Source of the DNA: WTJO01 sp965660165
Lineage (GTDB): Bacteria; Pseudomonadota; Alphaproteobacteria; Puniceispirillales; Puniceispirillaceae
Direction of reading: 5' to 3'
Assembly: GCA_965660165.1 (NCBI GenBank)
Contig: CBFHYU010000022.1
Span: 1 to 31,538 of the forward strand
Length of the DNA: 31,538 bases
Shown here one piece after another: positions 24,904 through 31,538 of this stretch. Both the position numbers and the translations under genes were made by a program. Position 1 is the first letter of the stretch, and each line of letters starts with the position of its first letter. The notes under the pieces were generated by a model, which ran no database searches, was not told the DNA's origin, and saw only the letters and a program-made list of their open reading frames with translations.

Positions 24904-24934
24904 CCATCTCTTACACCCTAGAGCCAAGAGATGG
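24904..24934 (-). promoter_or_regulatory. Hairpin in the rpsB-tsf spacer
   Basis: CCATCTCTT (24904-24912) and AAGAGATGG (24926-24934) form a perfect nine-base-pair stem with a 13-base loop. On the minus strand no T run follows (ATATTGTAAGG instead), so a simple terminator is unlikely. It lies about 15 bases before the tsf ribosome binding site and 29 bases after the rpsB stop. It could act in attenuation, mRNA processing or protection of the rpsB message. Confidence 0.6.
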
Positions 24935-24963
24935 GTCTGAAGTTAATCCATTATTTCTCAGAG

Positions 24964-25839
24964 TTATGCTGAAGGGCTGTCTTCTGTTGATGCGTCTTCT
25001 GTAGCCGCTTCTTCTGTCACTGCGGCGTCTGCCACAGCGTCTTCAGCCACTGCAACTTCAGCAGGTGCTTCTTCAGCTACTGCTTCTACAACCGCTTCTT
25101 CAGCAGGCGCAGCTTCACTTGAGCCAATATCGCCACCTGAGGCAATCAATTCAGCCTGAAGCCCGTCCAAAATCGCGCCTTTTGCAAGTTCGCAATACAG
25201 GCTGATGGCACGCATCGCATCATCATTGCCTGGAATTGGATAGTCCACACCATCTGGGCTAGCATTTGAATCAACCACAGCCACAACTGGAATACCAAGC
25301 TTATTGGCTTCTAGTACGGCAATATCTTCTTTATTAGTATCCAGAATAAACAGCATATCAGGTACGCCGCCCATTTCCTTGATGCCGCCAAGCGTAAGTT
25401 CTAGCTTGTCACGCTCTCTGTTAAGCTGAAGAATTTCTTTCTTGCCAAGTGCGTTTATTTCACCACTTTCAAGGCGTGATTCAAGGTCTCTTAATCTACG
25501 AATTGACTGAGACACAGTTGCCCAGTTGGTAAGCATACCACCAAGCCAGCGGTGATTTACATAATATTGGCCACATTCCTGAGCTGTCTCAGCAATTTTA
25601 TCAGCAGCAACACGCTTTGTGCCTACAAACAGCACACGACCGCCTTTTGACACGGTGCTTCTTAGCGCTTCAAGCGCCTGCCCAAGCATTGGTACAGTTT
25701 GCTGAAGATCAAGGATATGGATATTGTTACGCTGACCAAAAATAAACGGTTCCATACGCGGGTTCCAGCGGCGAGTATGGTGACCAAAATGAACACCAGC
25801 TTCAAGAAGCTGACGCATTGAAAAAGACGGAATAGCCAT
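24964..25839 (-). CDS. rpsB: 30S ribosomal protein S2
   Basis: Small-subunit protein S2. The core runs from MAIPSFSMRQLLEAGVHFGH through RWNPRMEPFIFGQRN, HRWLGGMLTNW and PDMLFILDTNKE to about residue 235. The remaining 50-55 residues form an Ala/Glu/Val-rich acidic tail with near repeats (EEAV, EEAP, EDAV, EEAA, EDAS), common in alphaproteobacterial S2. I chose the ATG at 25839 because TAGGAG lies six bases before it; the frame is open 14 codons further but those residues are not S2-like. The 5' leader is structured and may take part in autogenous control. Confidence 0.96.
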   Translation of the reverse strand: MAIPSFSMRQLLEAGVHFGHHTRRWNPRMEPFIFGQRNNIHILDLQQTVPMLGQALEALRSTVSKGGRVLFVGTKRVAADKIAETAQECGQYYVNHRWLGGMLTNWATVSQSIRRLRDLESRLESGEINALGKKEILQLNRERDKLELTLGGIKEMGGVPDMLFILDTNKEDIAVLEANKLGIPVVAVVDSNASPDGVDYPIPGNDDAMRAISLYCELAKGAILDGLQAELIASGGDIGSSEAAPAEEAVVEAVAEEAPAEVAVAEDAVADAAVTEEAATEDASTEDSPSA

Positions 25840-26011
25840 GATTTCTCCTATTTTCCGGTTATGACCTCCACAGATGAACATTCAAAGGCAACGACCTTCA
25901 CCGGAGAGCATGTGCAAGAATGTGCCTACACCACTCAACCATCTGTGTGTGTGATAGATGGGCTTTTATGGGAGATGGGCAGAAAAATCAAGTAAAAATA
26001 GGGAAAAAAGG
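25840..26011 (-). promoter_or_regulatory. Structured rpsB leader in the dnaE-rpsB gap
   Basis: This 172-base gap holds several complementary segments. CCGGT/ACCGG pairs 25855-25859 with 25900-25904 and encloses a small AAGG/CCTT hairpin (25885-25888 with 25895-25898). CTCC beside the outer arm (minus strand) could instead pair with GGAG of the rpsB ribosome binding site. Further upstream CCATCT (25939-25944) pairs with AGATGG (25956-25961), and AGATGGGC is directly repeated at 25956-25963 and 25973-25980, giving two possible partners. A T-rich tract follows the dnaE stop. Alternative folding to control S2 is an inference. Confidence 0.4.
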
Positions 26012-29000
26012 TCAAATTTCCTGAATTTTTGAGATGCCCGCAATAGATTTTAATTTCTGGCGCAACTCTCCTGACAGGCGGAAGCGGTAGGTAAGTTCAA
26101 TTTCAACATCACCAAGAGCTGTCTCTACATATATTTTCACGGGCGCCATCCCTGCGCCGTCTTCTGCTAGGCAGGATTTTATCTGAGCCAAACAAATTTT
26201 ATCATTTACCCAAATTCCAAGACCTGTCTGGTTCTGGGCAATTGCTTCATCAAGAGACTGAATTCGAACACCCAGCATGCGTATCGCACCATTTTCAGAT
26301 TTTGCATCCGCAGTGATTAAAAGCGGAATATCAGCTTCTAGCAATGGCCTTGCCTGAAGCAGTATTTCTGAGAAAAGGGTAAGCTCAAAACTGCCTGACC
26401 TGTCTGAAAATCCGACAAAGGCAAAGCGGTTTCCACGTGCAGACACATTTTCCCGCATCTGTGTTTTCTGCCCTGCCAATTTCACCCGCAACTGCTCTTT
26501 ACCCTGCATTATCTCTTCTAGCTGGCTGGCATTGATAACAGATAATTTATCTAATTGCTGTGCATAGCTATCAAGCGGGTGGGCTGATAGATACAGCCCC
26601 AATGCTTCATGTTCTTTATCAAGCCTATCTGCAGCTGAAAAATCAGGCCCGTCGGTAAAGCGGATTTTGGTGTTCACCTCAATACCTGTATCTGCGCCGA
26701 ATAACGACACCTGATCAGAACGGCTTTCTTTATGCGATAAGTCAGAGATGCTCAAAATTTGTTCGGCCGCCTCGCTTACCTGACGCCGATTATCATGCAA
26801 ACTATCAAAAGCGCCTGCTTTTGCTAGATTTTCAATCTGCTTTTTATTGCCTGCCGCCTTTGGAAGACGGCTGGCAAAATCATCTATTGACTGGTACGCA
26901 CCATTTTCCAGCCTTTCGCGAACAAGACTGCTCATCGCTTCGCTTCCCACATTTCGGATAGCCCCAAGCGCATAGCGAATAACCACTGATTCACCCTGCA
27001 TTTCAGTGATAAAAGACGGCTCTGATGCGTTAATATCAGGCGGCAAGATATCAATGCCCATAAATTGGCAATCTTGTCTAAAAACAGATAATTTATCTGT
27101 ATTTGTGGCATCAAGAGCCATTGATGCCGCCATAAATTCAACTGGATAATTGGCTTTGAGCCACGCTGTCTGATAGCTAACAAGCGCATAAGCGGCGGCA
27201 TGTGATTTATTAAATCCATAGCCTGCAAATGACGCTATCTGATCAAAAATATCTGAAGCGAGCTTGCCTTCAATGTTATTTTTTGAAGAGCCAGAGATAA
27301 AAATCTCACGCTGTTCATCCATCTCTGCCTTGATCTTTTTGCCCATTGCCCGCCGCAGAATATCCGCGCCGCCAAGTGTATAGCCAGCTAGCACCCGTGC
27401 CGCCTGTTGCACTTGTTCTTGATAGATCATAATGCCGTATGTTTCTTCTAGAATTGGCTCAAGCAAAGGATGCATATAGGCCACTGCTTCTCTGCCATGT
27501 TTCCGACGAATATATAACGGTATATTTTCCATTGGGCCAGGACGGTATAGCGCAACAACCGCGATAATATCTTCAAATCTGTCAGGCTTCAGACCACGCA
27601 AAACATCTCGCATGCCCGCAGATTCAAGCTGGAACACCCCAACCGTATCGCCTGAGGTAAGTAAGCTGAAGGTAGCAGGGTCATCTAGCGCAATATTATT
27701 GATATCAACATCTATATTGCGGCGTTTAATCAGCTCTATCGCACGCTGAATAACAGTAAGCGTTTTCAAGCCCAAAAAATCAAACTTGACCAACCCTACC
27801 TGTTCCACTGATTTCATATTAAATTGTGTGACAGGCATATCAGAGCGCGGATCACGATATAGCGGCACAAGTTCAGGCAATGCTCTATCGCCGATCACCA
27901 GCCCTGCTGCATGGGTAGAGGCATGACGATACAGCCCCTCTAGCTGGCGTGCTGTATCTATCAGATGAGCCACCTGCTCCTCTGTCTGATACATCTGCTT
28001 TAGGGGTTCTTCTGTTGCAAGCGCTTCGGCTATTGAAACAGGCTTTGCAGGGTTACTAGGCACAAGCTTTGCTATTCTATCAACCTGACCATAGGACATA
28101 TCAAGCACACGCCCAACATCCCGAAGTGCCGCCCGTGCCTGTAAAGTGCCAAAGGTAATGATTTGAGCTACCCTATCATGGCCATATTTTGACTGCACAT
28201 AGCGGATGACTTCTTCTCTGCGTTCCTGACAGAAATCAATATCAAAATCAGGCATTGAAACACGCTCAGGATTCAAAAACCGCTCAAATAATAGTCCCCA
28301 GCGTAAGGGGTCAAGATCAGTTATCAAAAGCGCCCATGCAACCAGCGATCCTGCGCCAGAGCCTCTGCCAGGCCCCACAGGAATATTCTGTTCCTTTGAC
28401 CATCGAATAAAGTCTGATACGATCAAAAAATAGCCTGAAAATCCCATATCAATGATGATAGATAATTCAGTCTCAAGGCGAGAGTGATACTCGCTTCTTT
28501 TGGCATCTGAATTATCAAAATATCTATCTGGCATCTGCGCTAGCTGTGAGAGGCGCATTTCAAGCCCTTCTGCGGCTATCTTGCGCAGATATTCTGCTTC
28601 ATCTTGCTCAGAGGCAGAGGGCAGAATTGGCGCTCTGTCAGTCACCATAAAACTACATCGTTTGGCAATGGTAATGCTGTTTTGAATAGCTTCTGGAATA
28701 TCGGCAAATAGCGCTGTCATCTCATCTGCAGATTTGAAATAATGATGGGCTGTAACCGCTCTTTGAGACATGCTAGCAAGCCGCTCTGATGCAGCGATAC
28801 AAGACAGCACCTTTTGTGAGATAAACATATCTGCAGTATCAAAATGACAGTCATTTGTGGCTACCAACATCAATCCCGTTGCCTCTGCAATCTCTAGCAG
28901 CATTGTTTCAGCGGCCATCTCTGCTGTGCGCCCGTGACGTTGTAATTCGATATAGGCTCTATTATCAAAATGCTGTTTCAGCCAGTCTGCCCTTGCAAGG

Positions 29001-29491
29001 GTTAATGCTTTATTTTGCTGATAGGCTGGTTGCCCTAGAAATCCATCAAAATAGCCGCCAGATAATAGGATAATTCCGTCATTTTTTGCTGCTAGAGAGG
29101 CTGTTTTCAGGCGCGGCTCTGAGGCTGGATCATTGCTTAATAATGCATCCGATACAAGCTCTGATAGGCGGATATAGCCAGCCTCATTTTGTGCCAAAAG
29201 CACGATATTTCCGCTTCCAGCCTCATCTTCTAGCGTAACAGATACCCCGATAATGGGTTTAACCCCCTTTTCGGCGATTTTTTTCGAAAATTCATAGGCT
29301 CCAAACAGATTAAAACTGTCTGTAATCGCCAAAGCAGGCATAGCAAGGCTGTCTGCCAATCCTGCTAGCTGGCCAATATGAAGTGTGCTTTCAGATAGAG
29401 AATAGGCAGAATGCACCCTTAGATGCACAAACTCTGCGCATCGCTGCATAGCATTAGGCTGTTCCTGTATCATCTGGCCAGCATCATCCAT
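26012..29491 (-). CDS. dnaE: DNA polymerase III alpha subunit
   Basis: Catalytic subunit of the replicative polymerase (C family). The N-terminal PHP domain (about 20-290) begins FVHLRVHSAYSLSE and includes the GVKPIIGVSV segment. The palm has VGPGRGSGAGSLVAWAL (372-388) and PDFDIDF (414-420) with catalytic Asp415 and Asp417. The finger region follows, then a helix-hairpin-helix part (near 860-900) and an OB fold near 980-1080. The length of 1159 matches DnaE1. The start ATG shares one base with the lolD stop (TGATG), with GGAG eight bases upstream inside lolD. No terminator is evident after the stop. Confidence 0.97.
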   Translation of the reverse strand: MDDAGQMIQEQPNAMQRCAEFVHLRVHSAYSLSESTLHIGQLAGLADSLAMPALAITDSFNLFGAYEFSKKIAEKGVKPIIGVSVTLEDEAGSGNIVLLAQNEAGYIRLSELVSDALLSNDPASEPRLKTASLAAKNDGIILLSGGYFDGFLGQPAYQQNKALTLARADWLKQHFDNRAYIELQRHGRTAEMAAETMLLEIAEATGLMLVATNDCHFDTADMFISQKVLSCIAASERLASMSQRAVTAHHYFKSADEMTALFADIPEAIQNSITIAKRCSFMVTDRAPILPSASEQDEAEYLRKIAAEGLEMRLSQLAQMPDRYFDNSDAKRSEYHSRLETELSIIIDMGFSGYFLIVSDFIRWSKEQNIPVGPGRGSGAGSLVAWALLITDLDPLRWGLLFERFLNPERVSMPDFDIDFCQERREEVIRYVQSKYGHDRVAQIITFGTLQARAALRDVGRVLDMSYGQVDRIAKLVPSNPAKPVSIAEALATEEPLKQMYQTEEQVAHLIDTARQLEGLYRHASTHAAGLVIGDRALPELVPLYRDPRSDMPVTQFNMKSVEQVGLVKFDFLGLKTLTVIQRAIELIKRRNIDVDINNIALDDPATFSLLTSGDTVGVFQLESAGMRDVLRGLKPDRFEDIIAVVALYRPGPMENIPLYIRRKHGREAVAYMHPLLEPILEETYGIMIYQEQVQQAARVLAGYTLGGADILRRAMGKKIKAEMDEQREIFISGSSKNNIEGKLASDIFDQIASFAGYGFNKSHAAAYALVSYQTAWLKANYPVEFMAASMALDATNTDKLSVFRQDCQFMGIDILPPDINASEPSFITEMQGESVVIRYALGAIRNVGSEAMSSLVRERLENGAYQSIDDFASRLPKAAGNKKQIENLAKAGAFDSLHDNRRQVSEAAEQILSISDLSHKESRSDQVSLFGADTGIEVNTKIRFTDGPDFSAADRLDKEHEALGLYLSAHPLDSYAQQLDKLSVINASQLEEIMQGKEQLRVKLAGQKTQMRENVSARGNRFAFVGFSDRSGSFELTLFSEILLQARPLLEADIPLLITADAKSENGAIRMLGVRIQSLDEAIAQNQTGLGIWVNDKICLAQIKSCLAEDGAGMAPVKIYVETALGDVEIELTYRFRLSGELRQKLKSIAGISKIQEI

Positions 29492-30177
29492 CAGGCAATC
29501 TCCGTTACTTCGCCATTCTGGATATTTAGCCGTCTATGCATGCGCTCAGCCAATTGCAGATTATGGGTTACGATAAGCGCGGCTGTCTGAGTGCCAGTAA
29601 CAATTTTTTCAAGTGCTTGAAATACAGATTCTGCGGTTTGTGGATCAAGATTGCCTGTCGGCTCATCTGCTAATAAAATATCAGGCGCATTTGCCACAGA
29701 CCGTGCGATTGCAACACGCTGTTGCTCTCCGCCAGACAGCAATCCAGGTCTGTGATGCACCCTGTCAGAAAGACCAACCATTGACAGCAAGGCTTCTGCC
29801 CGCTCTTCCGCTACTTTGCGCTTCAGACCAGCTATCATCTGAGGGATAACAATATTTTCGAGCGCGCTAAATTCAGCAAACAGACGATGAAACTGAAACA
29901 CAAGTCCGATATGTTTTTTGCGCAATAAGGTGCGTTTGCGTTCAGACAGTTTTGAGGTCTTTTGGTTTGCGATAATGACCTCGCCCCCATCTGGGGATTC
30001 GAGCAAACCTGCAAGATTAAGCAAGGTGGTTTTGCCTGCCCCTGATGGCCCTACAAGCGCTGTCATCTGGCCTGAATATAATTCAAGATTTGCATTATTT
30101 AGCACATCGATCCGCCGCCCGCCCTGCATAAAGTGACGACTTAGATTTTCAAGCCGTAATGTAGCCTGATCATTCAT
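29491..30177 (-). CDS. lolD: Lipoprotein-releasing ABC transporter ATPase LolD
   Basis: ATPase that drives extraction of lipoproteins from the inner membrane for transfer to LolA. Walker A GPSGAGKT is at 43-50, the Q-loop glutamine at 95 (VFQFHRLF), signature LSGGEQQ at 147-153, Walker B ILLADEP at 167-173 with catalytic Glu172, and the H-loop in IVTHN. I chose ATG at 30177, with AGAGG nine bases upstream and an eight-base overlap with lolC, over a TTG eight codons earlier. The product has 228 residues. The overlap and shared direction with lolC support one transporter. Confidence 0.94.
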   Translation of the reverse strand: MNDQATLRLENLSRHFMQGGRRIDVLNNANLELYSGQMTALVGPSGAGKTTLLNLAGLLESPDGGEVIIANQKTSKLSERKRTLLRKKHIGLVFQFHRLFAEFSALENIVIPQMIAGLKRKVAEERAEALLSMVGLSDRVHHRPGLLSGGEQQRVAIARSVANAPDILLADEPTGNLDPQTAESVFQALEKIVTGTQTAALIVTHNLQLAERMHRRLNIQNGEVTEIA

Positions 30178-31414
30178 ATCTAAGCACCTCTGCTGGCGCA
30201 ATAAAAGAGGCTTTGACAGCAGGATAAAGGCTAGCCAGAAAACTTAATACCAACGCCATAATAATAACACTTATTACCTCAGTCGGGTTTATTTGTGCTG
30301 GCAATTTTGCCAAATAATAAATTTCTGGCGAGAATAGCTCAATATTGGCAAGCCCCTCAATCCAGGTCTTAATGCTATCAATATTCATGCAGAATAAAAT
30401 GCCAAGCACAGTACCTATCATTGTGCCGACAATCCCGATAGACGCGCCTGTCAGAATAAAAATACGCATTATCATAGCAGGGGTGGCGCCCATTGAACGC
30501 AATACTGCAATATCAGCATTTTTTGATCTTACCATCATGATCATGGATGATACGATATTAAAGGCAGCAACAATGATGATAAGCGTTAAAATCAAAAACA
30601 TCACATTGCGCTCTACTTCAAGGGCACTGATGAAGGTCTTATTTCTGTCTTGCCAATCAAACACTTTGAACGAGCTTCCAAGCCGCGCCCTGACCAAATT
30701 GCTGATGGCTCGCGCACGCAATGGGTCTTCTGCATAAATTTCAATGCCAGACACCGTATCATTCAGATTAAAAAACTGTTGTGATTCAGTTATCGGCATA
30801 AAGATAAAATTGGTATCATATTCATGCATTCCAACTTCAAAAATACCTGACACCGAAAAACTCCGCCTAACTGGCAATGTGCCTACGGCTGTTGGTTTTC
30901 CTTTTGGGGATAGCAAGGTAATTCTATCACCTGCTTTCAGCCCAAGTCTAAAGGCCATAGTTTTGCCTATTAGAACGCCATTACCCTGTCTAAACCCATC
31001 TACGGCGTTTTCATCAAGACTGTCCCATAGCGGCTTGCGTGCCGCCAAATCAGACCAGTTTACACCACGCACAACCGCGCCATACGATCGTTGCGGGCTA
31101 GACGCAAGCACCTGACCTTCGACTTGCGGGGTTGCTGCGATAATTCCTGGCAATTCAGAAATGCTTAATGCAGTGCGGTTATAATCAGATATAAGTCCAT
31201 TCTGGCTATATACACCCAAATGGCCATTCAACCCCAAAATACGGTTGATTAGCTCAGCCCGAAAGCCATTCATCACAGACATCACAATGATTAAGGTAGC
31301 TACCCCAAGCGTGATACCCAGCAGTGAAAACCATGCAATTACCGAAATAAACCCCTCTTCACGTCTAGAGCGCATATAGCGAAACGCAAGCATTGGTTCG
31401 ACTGGCTGGATCAT
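30170..31414 (-). CDS. lolC: Lipoprotein-releasing ABC transporter permease (LolC/E or LolF type)
   Basis: Inner-membrane permease of the Lol system. It has the family architecture: a first membrane helix at about 20-45 (GFISVIAWFSLLGITLGVATLIIVMSVMNGF), a large periplasmic domain to about 265, then three membrane helices of the FtsX type (ending SLYPAVKASFIAPAEVLRYE). It is 414 residues long. E. coli uses two different permeases (LolC and LolE); only one is present beside lolD here, so a homodimeric LolF-type transporter is plausible. AGAGGT precedes the ATG. It follows proS and overlaps lolD. Confidence 0.9.
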   Translation of the reverse strand: MIQPVEPMLAFRYMRSRREEGFISVIAWFSLLGITLGVATLIIVMSVMNGFRAELINRILGLNGHLGVYSQNGLISDYNRTALSISELPGIIAATPQVEGQVLASSPQRSYGAVVRGVNWSDLAARKPLWDSLDENAVDGFRQGNGVLIGKTMAFRLGLKAGDRITLLSPKGKPTAVGTLPVRRSFSVSGIFEVGMHEYDTNFIFMPITESQQFFNLNDTVSGIEIYAEDPLRARAISNLVRARLGSSFKVFDWQDRNKTFISALEVERNVMFLILTLIIIVAAFNIVSSMIMMVRSKNADIAVLRSMGATPAMIMRIFILTGASIGIVGTMIGTVLGILFCMNIDSIKTWIEGLANIELFSPEIYYLAKLPAQINPTEVISVIIMALVLSFLASLYPAVKASFIAPAEVLRYE

Positions 31415-31454
31415 TATTCAGACCTCTTATTCCTGCGCCTTTATTGAGTTTATA

Positions 31455-31538
31455 TTATCTAGCGCCTGCGCGTTCGGCAAGCATCGCAATGGCCTGATCT
31501 GCTGATAGCTCTTGAGACTCTCCAGTGCGTCTGTCTTT
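31455..31538 (-). CDS. proS: Prolyl-tRNA synthetase, C-terminal fragment (runs off the right edge)
   Basis: The last 27 codons and TAA stop of a minus-strand gene. The peptide begins KDRRTGESQELSADQAIAML and ends ERAGAR. KDRRTGE resembles the C-terminal strand-turn of bacterial ProS anticodon-binding domains. proS directly upstream of lolC-lolD-dnaE is the usual alphaproteobacterial order, which strengthens the call. The gene continues beyond the window; 40 bases separate its stop from lolC. Confidence 0.75.
   Translation of the reverse strand, partial: KDRRTGESQELSADQAIAMLAERAGAR

Noticed and set aside
24964..25130. Ala/Glu-rich repeats at the rpsB 3' end as a DNA repeat or CRISPR-like array
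   Set aside because: The repeats are irregular, in frame and of a kind common in alphaproteobacterial S2 tails; there are no spacers of constant size.
25939..25961. GT-rich run with CCATCT/AGATGG as a dnaE terminator
   Set aside because: On the dnaE strand the stem is short, the loop is 11 bases and no T run follows; it fits better as part of the rpsB leader.
1..31538. A novel multi-gene system, mobile element or defence island
   Set aside because: Every long frame is assigned to a core family in a conserved order, and no integrase, transposase, tRNA-flanked insertion or unknown gene cluster is present.

Overview
The window looks like a core, vertically inherited chromosomal segment of a marine-type alphaproteobacterium with moderate to low GC. 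The gene order supports this: trpG-trpD-trpC-moaC-moeA-lexA, convergent comEC, then gltX-gltA; proS-lolC-lolD-dnaE; and rpsB-tsf-pyrH-frr-uppS-cdsA-dxr-rseP-bamA-skp-lpxD-fabZ-lpxA-lpxI-lpxB. So do the alphaproteobacterial traits: LpxI instead of LpxH, the N-terminal extension on S9, the Ala/Glu-rich tail on S2, a ComEC without the C-terminal hydrolase domain, and a direct-repeat SOS box (GAAC-N7-GAAC). A SAR116-like lineage is possible but cannot be settled here.

Layout. 1-1251 (minus): an open reading frame running off the left edge, a terminator, then rpsI and rplM. 1252-1646: the longest gene-free stretch, a divergent promoter region. 1647-5872 (plus): trpG, trpD, trpC, moaC, moeA, tightly spaced or overlapping, then lexA with its own promoter and SOS box. 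6653-8524 (minus): comEC. 8577-11358 (plus): gltX and gltA. 11360-25839 (minus): fifteen cell-envelope and translation genes from rpsB down to lpxB, with a terminator between tsf and pyrH. 26012-31538 (minus): the end of proS, then lolC, lolD and dnaE.

How the genes fit together. The long minus-strand cluster joins translation (S2, EF-Ts, ribosome recycling factor, UMP kinase) to envelope building: undecaprenyl diphosphate (UppS), CDP-diacylglycerol (CdsA), the isoprenoid precursor MEP (Dxr), outer-membrane protein quality control and assembly (RseP, Skp, BamA) and lipid A synthesis (LpxD, FabZ, LpxA, LpxI, LpxB). LolCD at the far end handles lipoprotein export. The plus-strand block couples tryptophan synthesis, molybdenum cofactor synthesis and the SOS repressor.

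I found no mobile element, CRISPR array, tRNA, rRNA, defence system or unknown multi-gene module. Points worth a second look are mostly regulatory: an SOS box lying on the lexA promoter, a 15-bp palindrome at the predicted rplM start site, hairpins in the rpsB leader, rpsB-tsf spacer and gltA leader, and a gltA terminator inside the lpxB coding sequence. All regulatory assignments were made by eye without folding calculations.
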